DNA from: Methylopila jiangsuensis
GTDB lineage: Bacteria; Pseudomonadota; Alphaproteobacteria; Rhizobiales; Methylopilaceae
Direction: 5' to 3'
DNA: 64,000 bases
Assembly (NCBI RefSeq): GCF_027922305.1
Contig: NZ_BSFK01000005.1
Span: 434,001-498,000 of the forward strand
The notes below the pieces were generated by a model that was not told where the DNA came from, ran no database searches, and saw only the letters and a list, made by a program, of their open reading frames with translations. This document shows positions 57,193 through 64,000 of the stretch, piece by piece; the first letter of the stretch is position 1, and each line of letters opens with the position of its first letter. Made by a program: the position numbers and the translations under genes.

Positions 57193-59679
57193 TCAGAACC
57201 GCGCGGTGACGCCAAGCGTCGCGGTGCGGCCGGGCGAAGCGGTGAGTTGCGACGCCATGGCGTCCACATAGGCGCGGTCCGTCAGGTTCTCGACGGCGGC
57301 GCGCACGGTGAAGTTCTCGTTGATCTTGTAGGACGCGTAGACGTCCACGATGTTGTACTGGCGGTAGAGCGCTGAAGATTGGCTCGATGCGCCCTGGATC
57401 TGATCCGGTTTCACATGGGTGAAACGCGCTCCGACGGTCAGGCTGCGGTCAAACAGCCGCACGCCGCCGTCCAGCGTCACCTTGCGCTTGGGCGCGAGAT
57501 AGAGGCTCCAGAGCCGGTTCTCGAACGACGGCGCGTCCTTGTAGGCGTCCACATAGGTCGCGTCGATAAGAGAGGCCGCTCCGCCGAAATAGAACAGGCC
57601 GGCGTCATAACTGGCCTCAAGATCGAGGCCTTTGAGCTTCGCCGGATCAGAGAGATTGACGTTCTGAACGCGGTCGAACCTGTTCGGCGCGACGGCCTGG
57701 GTGATGAAGTTCTCGACTTCGGTGGAATAGATCGAAATTTTCGCCCGAAAGGCGTCGCCTTCGCGCAGGATTTCGTTGAAGAGCAGATTTACGCCGGCCT
57801 CATAGGTTTCGGCGATCTCGGGCTTCAGGTTCGGGTTGGGCAAAAAGACGTTGCCGCCGCCGATATGCTGCCCGCCAAGCAGGGTCTCCATGAGGTTCGG
57901 AGGACGGAAACCGCGTTCGTAGGAGCCGTAGAGCTGCAGCCCCTTGATCGGCGTCACCGCGACCGTGGCGGTCGGCGAGACCCGGCCTTCGCCGCTATCA
58001 AGATGAAGCGATGAGAAGGTGTCGCGGCCGGTGATGACGTAGCTCGTGCCCTTCAGATCGTAGCGGTCGTAGCGCAAGCCGCCCAGGATCTGCAGCCAGT
58101 CGCCGCGCTTGATTTCGAGCTGGGCGAAGGCGCCGCCGACCCCGCGCTCGCCTGCGGGAGACGAACCGGCGAACTCGACGTTGGTCAGAGGATTTGACGC
58201 GCCAGCGGAATTCGCGACCGTATCGGTCTTGTCGAAGAAGTATTCCGCGCCATACGTCGCAGCTAGGGCGAAGCCGGAGACTTCGAGGCGCGAGACGTTC
58301 TGCAGCGAACCGCCTACGGTGTCGATGGCGTAATCAACGTCCGTGTCCGGCAGGCCGTTGACCCGCGCCGGACGAAACTGCGTGTTCTCGGTGCGGGTGT
58401 AGTAGGCTTTGACGTTCAGATCGAACCAGGGATCGCCGGGCGTCCACCGATAATCGGCCGTCGCCGTGTGATTTGTGATGTCGTTTGTGTCGATGTACTG
58501 GCCATTGCCAGTGGTGAAATCCGTGCTCAGCCCCACATAGCTCAGCGTCAGCTTCTGGGTGTCGGTAAAAGGCAGCACGGCTTTCATCAACCATGACCAC
58601 TGGTCCTGGGTGACGTAGTCGCTGATTGGCTGCTCGCCGGAGGAGCGCGTCTGTTTGACGGCGCGACCGTGCTTGCCGGCGTCGTACTCGCCGAGCTTCT
58701 TGCGCCCCACGGCGGCGACCACTTCCGCGCCGTCGCCCACTTTGGCGCCGAACGCGGCGGAGCCATTGAAATCGAACGCGTTCGTTCCGGTGGTCGTGTT
58801 GAGCCGGACGCCGTAATCCTTGTCGCCCACGATCAGGTCGGAGGCGTCCAGCGTGCGGAAGGTCACCACGCCGCCGATGACGCCGGCGCCGCCGGCGGTG
58901 GAGGTCGGGCCTTTCTCCACCTCGACCGCGGAGAGCAGTTCGGGGTCGACGAAGGCGAAGGCCGAGGAGCCGTGGCCGGCCTGCTGGAAGTTCTGCCGGG
59001 CGCCGTCGATCGTCATGTTGACGCGGCCCTGGTCCTGCAGGCCGCGGATGTTGACGTTGACGCCGGGATTCTGACGGTCGATCACCGCGTTCACTCCGGA
59101 CACGCCGCGCAGCATGTCGCCGGCGTTGCGGGCGCCGCCGCGTTCGTCCATGGCGGCCCGGCCCACATAGGCGGCGCTGGACGGAGTTTCGTAGATGCGG
59201 TCCGGCGCGCCCTGCCAGCCGGGGCCGGCCAGCGCGCCGCCGGACCCGCCGGAGGTCACCTCGATCGGGTCCAGCGCCTCGGCGCCGTCTTCGCCCAGCG
59301 CTCCTGTGATGGCCGTCGCGTTCGCGGAGGTCGGCGCCAGCGTGATGGAACGCTCGCCCGTGACCCGGCTTTGGAGGCCGGTTCCGGCCAGCGCCAACGC
59401 CAGGGCCTGCGGCGCGGTGTAGACGCCGGCGAGCGCCGGACTGCGGGCGCCGGCGGGCAGGGGAGCGGTGTAGGCCACGCGCCAGCCGCTCACCGCGCCG
59501 ATCTCGGCGATGGCGGAGCCCAACGGCTTCGAGGGAATGGCGAAGCGATAGGTTTCCTGCGCGGACTGTGCGCCAGCGGCCGAGGTTCCGGAGATCGTCG
59601 CTGCGCCGAAGGCGGCCGACGCCAGCAGCCTCGCTCCCAGGCTCAATCCCGCCGCCCTGCTCACAGTCCTGTTCCGCAT
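57193..59679 (-). CDS. hasR: HasR-like TonB-dependent hemophore/heme receptor with STN signalling domain
   Basis: About 828 residues: signal peptide, secretin/TonB short N-terminal domain (STN, ~40-115: FAIPSKPLGSAIAEIGAVSGWRVAY), TonB box region, plug (~150-275) and a 22-strand barrel ending TLGVTARF. Heme-receptor hallmarks are the FRPP motif (591-594) and NPNL (615-618) with His605 between them, and a second His in the plug (QQAGHGSS, 236), matching the His pair of Serratia HasR. The STN domain normally signals through FecR and an ECF sigma. Start chosen at 59679, where the signal peptide begins; 59727 is possible. hasA follows. Confidence 0.88.
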   Translation of the reverse strand: MRNRTVSRAAGLSLGARLLASAAFGAATISGTSAAGAQSAQETYRFAIPSKPLGSAIAEIGAVSGWRVAYTAPLPAGARSPALAGVYTAPQALALALAGTGLQSRVTGERSITLAPTSANATAITGALGEDGAEALDPIEVTSGGSGGALAGPGWQGAPDRIYETPSSAAYVGRAAMDERGGARNAGDMLRGVSGVNAVIDRQNPGVNVNIRGLQDQGRVNMTIDGARQNFQQAGHGSSAFAFVDPELLSAVEVEKGPTSTAGGAGVIGGVVTFRTLDASDLIVGDKDYGVRLNTTTGTNAFDFNGSAAFGAKVGDGAEVVAAVGRKKLGEYDAGKHGRAVKQTRSSGEQPISDYVTQDQWSWLMKAVLPFTDTQKLTLSYVGLSTDFTTGNGQYIDTNDITNHTATADYRWTPGDPWFDLNVKAYYTRTENTQFRPARVNGLPDTDVDYAIDTVGGSLQNVSRLEVSGFALAATYGAEYFFDKTDTVANSAGASNPLTNVEFAGSSPAGERGVGGAFAQLEIKRGDWLQILGGLRYDRYDLKGTSYVITGRDTFSSLHLDSGEGRVSPTATVAVTPIKGLQLYGSYERGFRPPNLMETLLGGQHIGGGNVFLPNPNLKPEIAETYEAGVNLLFNEILREGDAFRAKISIYSTEVENFITQAVAPNRFDRVQNVNLSDPAKLKGLDLEASYDAGLFYFGGAASLIDATYVDAYKDAPSFENRLWSLYLAPKRKVTLDGGVRLFDRSLTVGARFTHVKPDQIQGASSQSSALYRQYNIVDVYASYKINENFTVRAAVENLTDRAYVDAMASQLTASPGRTATLGVTARF

Positions 59680-59785
59680 TCCACGCCCCGACGCACGCTC
59701 GGCACGGCCGCTCACGATGGCCGTCATGGTCAGGAACGAGCAGGGCGGAGGCTTGCGAACCGCTTGCGCGAAAAAATCTGGGACG

Positions 59786-60745
59786 TCAGTAGACCACGCG
59801 CAGCCAGGGCGTGACGCGCAGCACGCGGGCGCCGACGGCGGCGGCCAGAGCGTCGAGATTGGCGTCCACGTCGCTCAAGGGGAAGGAGCCGGAGACCAGC
59901 CGGCCGGACAGGTCGCCGCGGAGCGCGATGCGCGCGTCCGTCTGGCGCTGGAGCGCGGCCACCACCTCGCCGAGGGGCTGCTGGCTGAAGGCGATCCGCC
60001 CGGACATCCAGCCGAGCTCCATGTCGAGATCGACCGTCTCGGTGGGACCGAGCCGGCCGTCCTCAGCCTCCACGCGCTCGCCGGGCGCCAGCGCCTCCGT
60101 GGCCGATCCGTCGGGCAGGCTGACCTCCACCGAGCCGCGCGCCACAACCACGCTCGCGCGCTCGTCCGCGCGCTCCACGTTGAAGGCCGTGCCCGTCACC
60201 CGCACGCGGGCCGGGCCGCCGTCCACCACGAAAGGCCGGGCCGGGTTGGAGATCACGTCGAAGAAGGCTTCGCCCCGGCGGATCGTCACACGACGCGTCG
60301 CCCCGGCGAAATCCACGTCGAGCGCGGTGTCGGCCGCGACGCGCACCGTGGAGCCGTCCGGCAGCCGGCGCTCGGCGGTTTCGCCGCGCCCGGTGACGAT
60401 GTCCGCGCCGAAATCCGCGATCAGGCCCGGCGCGATCGCCGCGAGGGCGAGGCCCGCCGTCAGCGCCATGCCGCCGATCGCCATCCGGCCGGGGCGCCAG
60501 CGGACGTGGGCGGCGGCGCGCCGGTCCTGCGCGCGCGCCAGCGGCAGCCCGATCGCGGACCACAGCCGCTCGGTCTCGGCGAAGGCGAGGGGATGGCGCG
60601 GGTCGGCCGCAAGCCAGGCGTCGAACTCGGCCTCGTCCCGCGCGCTTTGGTCGCCGTCGCGGCGCATGAGCCACGCATCCGCCGCGGCCCGCTGCTCGGG
60701 CGTCGGCCTGGCGTCACTCCGCGCGTCCATGTCCGTCTGATGCAC
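59786..60745 (-). CDS. fecR: FecR-family anti-sigma/sigma regulator
   Basis: The 319-residue protein has an N-terminal cytoplasmic DUF4880-type region (EQRAAADAWLMRRDGDQSAR), one transmembrane helix (~90-112, GGMALTAGLALAAIAPGLIA), a FecR domain (~118-215: RGETAERRLPDGSTVRVAADT, RRGEAFFDV) and a C-terminal STN-like part (~240-315). It normally relays the receptor's signal to an ECF sigma of the FecI family. No fecI gene adjoins it. The receptor gene starts 106 bases downstream. A second in-frame ATG lies at 60730. Confidence 0.92.
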   Translation of the reverse strand: MHQTDMDARSDARPTPEQRAAADAWLMRRDGDQSARDEAEFDAWLAADPRHPLAFAETERLWSAIGLPLARAQDRRAAAHVRWRPGRMAIGGMALTAGLALAAIAPGLIADFGADIVTGRGETAERRLPDGSTVRVAADTALDVDFAGATRRVTIRRGEAFFDVISNPARPFVVDGGPARVRVTGTAFNVERADERASVVVARGSVEVSLPDGSATEALAPGERVEAEDGRLGPTETVDLDMELGWMSGRIAFSQQPLGEVVAALQRQTDARIALRGDLSGRLVSGSFPLSDVDANLDALAAAVGARVLRVTPWLRVVY

Positions 60746-60936
60746 CGCTCGACCTTAGAAAACTTCCAGCGTTCATTTATCCAGAACGAACGGGAGCCGG
60801 AAAGGCGAACATGCCGAGCGGAAAAAATTCGCCGAGAGGGCCTCATCCCTCTGCTCATCGGCGTTTTTGCCAGGAGAACGCTTCAGGCCCGGGACGCAAA
60901 CGACCCCCTCAAACGCAGAGGGTTTCGAGGAGGGCC

Positions 60937-61848
60937 TCAGCTCGCCCCCACCGCAAAGCCTCTCTGCATGTCCCCAACCCGCGCGGCGGCGCGCTCGTGC
61001 CGGGTCTTGGGCGCCAGGGCGGCGTCGGCGGCGCCGTCGCGGGCGGCGCGCTTCACGGCCAGAAGCCGGGGATCGCCGAAGCGTTCCAGCAGCTCCTGAA
61101 ACCGCGCATGGCGGGCGGCGTCGAAGGCGCGCGGAACGCCGTAGGGATCGCGCGTGGGGTGGGGCGGGGCGAAGCCGCCGCAGAGCACCAGGCCCTTCGG
61201 CGCCGGCACGTTGGCGCCGTGGACGCGGCCGGTCTTCATCAGCTTCGGCAGCAGATGGGTGTGCGGGCCGGGCGGGCTCGACCCGCCGTCCATGGGAATC
61301 GGCTGGAACACCTCGATCCGCCCGATCCGGGTGACGAACACCCGGTGCGGCTGGGCGCGGAAGATGGCGCCCATGACGCCGATCCCGTCGCCGAACAGCG
61401 ACTTGCCCTCCGCCGCCCGCAGCGCGTCGATCAGGCCGGAGTCGCGGGTGCGGACCAGCGCGTCCATCTGCAGCCGCGCGAGCCCGAGATCGAACAGCAC
61501 GCCGTCGCGATCCTCGTCCCGCACGGCCGCGGCGTCGGGGCCGAGTTCGGTGAGAACCGCGCGGCGGTTCAGGGCGCAGGCCGTGCGCGGCAGGCCGAGC
61601 GCCACATGCTGGCTCCAGCTTTTGGCCCGGCTCATGGCGCCTTCATAGGCGAAGGGCCTGAGATCGTCGTTCGGCTCCAGCCGGATCGCGCCGCGCGCCG
61701 TGGCCGCCGCGAGGCCCCGACCCTCGGGAAACGCCGTGGGCTCGTCCGCGTCCCGCAGGAATTCCGCCACCACGCCGAACGCGCCCATGTGCCAATGGGT
61801 GTCCGGGCAGTTCAGGCGCTCTTCCAGCACGGCGACGACGTCGGTCAC
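60937..61848 (-). CDS. Unknown protein of the heme/iron ABC operon
   Basis: A soluble protein of 303 residues with no signal peptide or membrane helix. Visible elements are NCPDTHWHMGAFGVVAEFLRDADEP near the start, LFDLGLARLQMDALVRTRDSGL, VFVTRIGRIEVFQPIP and GPHTHLLPKLM with HTH. The family is not recognised with certainty; it resembles conserved hypotheticals beside iron/heme ABC genes in Rhizobiales. The ATG overlaps the ATPase stop by four bases, so it is translationally coupled to the transporter. Several His residues could bind heme or a metal, but this is speculation. Confidence 0.7.
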   Translation of the reverse strand: MTDVVAVLEERLNCPDTHWHMGAFGVVAEFLRDADEPTAFPEGRGLAAATARGAIRLEPNDDLRPFAYEGAMSRAKSWSQHVALGLPRTACALNRRAVLTELGPDAAAVRDEDRDGVLFDLGLARLQMDALVRTRDSGLIDALRAAEGKSLFGDGIGVMGAIFRAQPHRVFVTRIGRIEVFQPIPMDGGSSPPGPHTHLLPKLMKTGRVHGANVPAPKGLVLCGGFAPPHPTRDPYGVPRAFDAARHARFQELLERFGDPRLLAVKRAARDGAADAALAPKTRHERAAARVGDMQRGFAVGAS

Positions 61849-62645
61849 AGGGGCATCCTTCCGCTATCGTGTGAAGCGAGCCGCCGCCAGGGCGCGACCA
61901 GCGTCTCGCGCTCGACCTGCGCCCGCGCCAGCGTCACGCCGTAAGCCGCCGCCGCGGCGGCGTCGGTCAGCACCTCGCCCGGACGGCCGTCGCCGAGGAT
62001 GCGCCCGCCCGCCATCAGGATGAGGCGGTCGCAGAACCGGGTGGCGAGCGTCAGGTCGTGCAGCACCACCACCACGCCCATGCCCCGGCGGGCAGCGGCG
62101 GCGAGCCGCTCCATCAGGCCAAGCTGGTGGGCGGGATCGAGCGCCGCCGCCGGCTCGTCGGCCAGCAGCCACTCGCTCTCCACCGCGAAGGCGCGGGCGA
62201 GCAGCACGCGGGCGCGCTCACCGCCGGAGAGTTCGCGCATCGGCCGGCCGCGAAAGCCTTCCGCGTCGGCCGCGCGCAGCGCCCGGTCCACCGCCGCGGC
62301 GTCGCTTTGGAGCGCCGCGCGGCCGAAGCCCCGATGGGGCAGCCGCCCCAGCGCCACCACATGTTCCGCCCGCAGCGGCCAATGGGCCTCCGCCGTCTGT
62401 TCCAGATAGGCGAGCCGCTTCGCAAACGTCCTGCGGCCGATGTGGGCGAGGCGCCGGCCATCGTAGAGCACCTGCCCCTCGTCGGGCGCGCGCAGGCCCG
62501 CCAGCGCCCGGAACAGGGTGGTCTTCCCCGCGCCGTTCGGGCCGATGAGGCCGACCAGCTCGCCGGGCCTCAGGGTGAGCGACACCCGGTCGACGCGCGG
62601 GGCGCCGCCGAGCCGGACGGTGAGGTTGAGGGCGACGATCTCCAT
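61845..62645 (-). CDS. hmuV: Heme/iron-siderophore ABC transporter ATP-binding protein
   Basis: The 266-residue ABC ATPase has Walker A GLIGPNGAGKTTLFRAL, Q-loop LAYLEQTAEAHWPL, signature LSGGERARVLLARAFAVESEWLLADEPAAALD and the H-loop VVVLHDLTLATRFCDRL. It belongs to the FecE/HmuV/BtuD group that drives iron-siderophore, heme or cobalamin uptake. It overlaps the permease stop by one base (TGATG). Placement beside a heme receptor supports heme, but siderophore or B12 import cannot be excluded. Confidence 0.9.
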   Translation of the reverse strand: MEIVALNLTVRLGGAPRVDRVSLTLRPGELVGLIGPNGAGKTTLFRALAGLRAPDEGQVLYDGRRLAHIGRRTFAKRLAYLEQTAEAHWPLRAEHVVALGRLPHRGFGRAALQSDAAAVDRALRAADAEGFRGRPMRELSGGERARVLLARAFAVESEWLLADEPAAALDPAHQLGLMERLAAAARRGMGVVVVLHDLTLATRFCDRLILMAGGRILGDGRPGEVLTDAAAAAAYGVTLARAQVERETLVAPWRRLASHDSGRMPL

Positions 62646-63670
62646 CACGCCTCCCGCCTCAGGCGCCACAGCAGCGACAGGAAGAACGGCGCGCCGATGA
62701 GCGCCGTGACCACGCCGAGCTTCAGCTCCGGCCGCACGCCGATGGCCCGCACGCCGATGTCGGCGCCGAGCGCCAGCGCCGCGCCGCCAAGTCCGCTTGC
62801 GAGCAGCAGACGGCCGGGACGTCCGCCCACCAGCGGGCGCAGGATGTGCGGAACCACCAGCCCGACGAAGCCGATCGAGCCCGTCACCGCCACCGTGGCG
62901 CCCACGGCGAGCGCCGCCCCCACCACCAGCATGGCCCGCACCCGGCCCAGGTCGAAGCCGAGGCTTGCGGCGGTGTCCTCGCCGAGCGTGAGCGCGTCGA
63001 GCGCCGGGCCCGACGCCAGCATCAGCCCCCAGCCGACCACGAGCAGCGGCGCGACCAGCGCCACATGGTCCATGCTGCGGTCGGCGAGCGAGCCCATCAG
63101 CCAGAACATCACCTCCATGGCGGCGTAGGGGTTCGGCGACAGGTTGAGCGCGAGCGCGGTGAGCGCGCCGGCGAGGCTGTTGATGGCGACGCCGGCGAGG
63201 ATCAGCGTCATGGTGGCGGAGCCGCGCCCGGCGAGGCCGTAGAGCGCCGCGACCGCCGCCGCCGCGCCCAGAACGCCGCCGATGGGCAGCGCCAGCGAGA
63301 AGGCGGCCGACAGCCCGGAATAGAACATGAGCACCGCGCCGAAGGCGGCGGCGCCCGTGACGCCGATGACGCCGGCGTCCGCGAGCGGGTTGCGCAGCAG
63401 GCCCTGCATGGCCGCGCCGGCGATTCCCAGGCTGAAGCCCGCCAGCGCGCCCATCAGCGCCCGCGGCAGGCGCAGCTCCATGAACACCAGCGCTTCCAGC
63501 GAAGCCCGGCCGGACAGCGCGTCCGTCACCGCCGCCTGAAGATCCAGCGGCGCGTAGCCGATGGCGAGCGAGGCCGCGAAGGCCACGAGCACGAGCGCGA
63601 AGAGAGCCGCAAGCAGCAGGCCGTAGCCGCCGTCGCGCGCGAAGGACGCCTCGGTCGGGATCGCGCTCAT
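62645..63670 (-). CDS. hmuU: FecCD-family iron/heme ABC transporter permease
   Basis: The 341-residue membrane protein has about ten hydrophobic helices and FecCD motifs: LRLPRALMGALAGFSLGIAGAAMQGLLRNPLADAGVIGVTGAAAFG, and VTGSIGFVGLVVPHILRPLVGG, the coupling segment for the ATPase. It is one subunit of a homodimeric permease importing iron-siderophore, heme or B12. The start overlaps the binding-protein stop by four bases. Confidence 0.92.
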   Translation of the reverse strand: MSAIPTEASFARDGGYGLLLAALFALVLVAFAASLAIGYAPLDLQAAVTDALSGRASLEALVFMELRLPRALMGALAGFSLGIAGAAMQGLLRNPLADAGVIGVTGAAAFGAVLMFYSGLSAAFSLALPIGGVLGAAAAVAALYGLAGRGSATMTLILAGVAINSLAGALTALALNLSPNPYAAMEVMFWLMGSLADRSMDHVALVAPLLVVGWGLMLASGPALDALTLGEDTAASLGFDLGRVRAMLVVGAALAVGATVAVTGSIGFVGLVVPHILRPLVGGRPGRLLLASGLGGAALALGADIGVRAIGVRPELKLGVVTALIGAPFFLSLLWRLRREA

Positions 63671-64000
63671 GGCCGTCCCTCGGCCGCGTCGGCGAGGATG
63701 TCGAAAGCGTCGGCGAGGCTCGGGCCATAGCAGGTCCAGAGCTTCGGCGGCACGCGGACGATCTTCACCCGGTCGCCGAGGCGACGCAGCACGGGATGCC
63801 GCAGCATCTCGGTGGCCATGGCGGGCGGGCCGGCGCGCGCGCCGTCCACGATCAGAGCGTCGATCCCCTTGGCGATCACCAGCTCCAGCGGCAGCTGGCC
63901 GTAATTGTCGAGCTCCAGCTCCGCCACCACGTTCACGAGCCCCGCCCGGCGCATCAGATCGTCGATCAGGGAGCCGGGGCCGGCGCTGAATCCGTTCGGC
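63667..64000 (-). CDS. Periplasmic iron/heme-type substrate-binding protein, C-terminal part
   Basis: At least 110 C-terminal residues are visible; the gene runs past the right edge. It includes PNGFSAGPGSLIDDLMRRAGL, ELDNYGQLPLELVIAKGIDALIVDG, and a C-terminal region ending DILADAAEGRP, as in FecB/BtuF/HmuT-type class III binding proteins. It delivers the ligand to the permease. The N terminus and signal peptide are outside the window. Ligand could be heme, a siderophore or B12. Confidence 0.85.
   Translation of the reverse strand, partial: PNGFSAGPGSLIDDLMRRAGLVNVVAELELDNYGQLPLELVIAKGIDALIVDGARAGPPAMATEMLRHPVLRRLGDRVKIVRVPPKLWTCYGPSLADAFDILADAAEGRP

Noticed and set aside
60746-60936. A short fecI gene hidden between fecR and the ABC operon.
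   Set aside because: The gap is 191 bases and no sigma-factor-like frame exists on either strand.

Overview
The window is high-GC chromosomal DNA. It looks like an alphaproteobacterium of the order Hyphomicrobiales (Rhizobiales). The evidence is the divK-pleD pair, cobS-cobT with a J-domain gene, the run DUF2948-hisD-UPF0262-LMW phosphatase-infA-maf-yacG, the lgt-midA-pgeF cluster and the DUF3572 gene. A SoxY-SoxZ fusion of the kind linked to quinoprotein dehydrogenases, and a sarcosine oxidase operon, hint at C1 or methylated-amine metabolism. The genus cannot be fixed from the sequence.

Layout. 0-7.7 kb: translation and nucleotide genes (pth, rplY, prs), split by two tandem MHYT-GGDEF-EAL c-di-GMP genes; an RHH-type antitoxin gene is cut by the left edge. 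7.8-16.2 kb: pgeF-midA-lgt and the ubiK-ybjN-proC block, separated by an apparent insert (glycosyltransferase, methyltransferase, cytochrome b561, mntP). 16.3-20.4 kb: the hisD to yacG housekeeping block ending in tRNA-Phe. 20.6-31.9 kb: an FAD oxidoreductase, a DsbA-like protein, an M48 protease, pyrG, a redoxin/2OG-oxygenase fusion, an acyl-CoA dehydrogenase, a histone-deacetylase-like hydrolase, xseB and corA. 32-44.3 kb: a third GGDEF-EAL protein whose membrane sensor has lost the MHYT signature, then enoyl-CoA hydratase, wrbA, the SoxYZ fusion, a RecD-like helicase, hyi, a small secreted protein, a YeiH-type transporter, dinB and divK-pleD. 44.3-49.3 kb: cobaltochelatase genes with a phytase/esterase-like gene, a J-domain gene and bolA. 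49.3-55.5 kb: soxBDAG with a divergent LysR regulator.

55.5-64 kb is a heme/iron acquisition locus, all on the minus strand. In transcription order it holds a periplasmic binding protein (cut by the right edge), an FecCD-type permease, an ATPase, an unrecognised 303-residue protein, FecR, a HasR-like TonB receptor with an N-terminal STN signalling domain, a HasA-like hemophore fused to about nine RTX nonapeptide repeats, and a heme oxygenase. A plausible route is: secreted hemophore captures heme, HasR takes it into the periplasm, the ABC system moves heme or iron inward, and heme oxygenase releases iron. No FecI sigma factor and no type I secretion genes are visible. The hemophore-RTX fusion is the most unusual gene in the window.

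c-di-GMP signalling is dense: three membrane GGDEF-EAL proteins plus PleD. Several small inverted repeats and operator-like palindromes are reported separately with modest confidence. No CRISPR array, insertion sequence, integrase or rRNA was seen.
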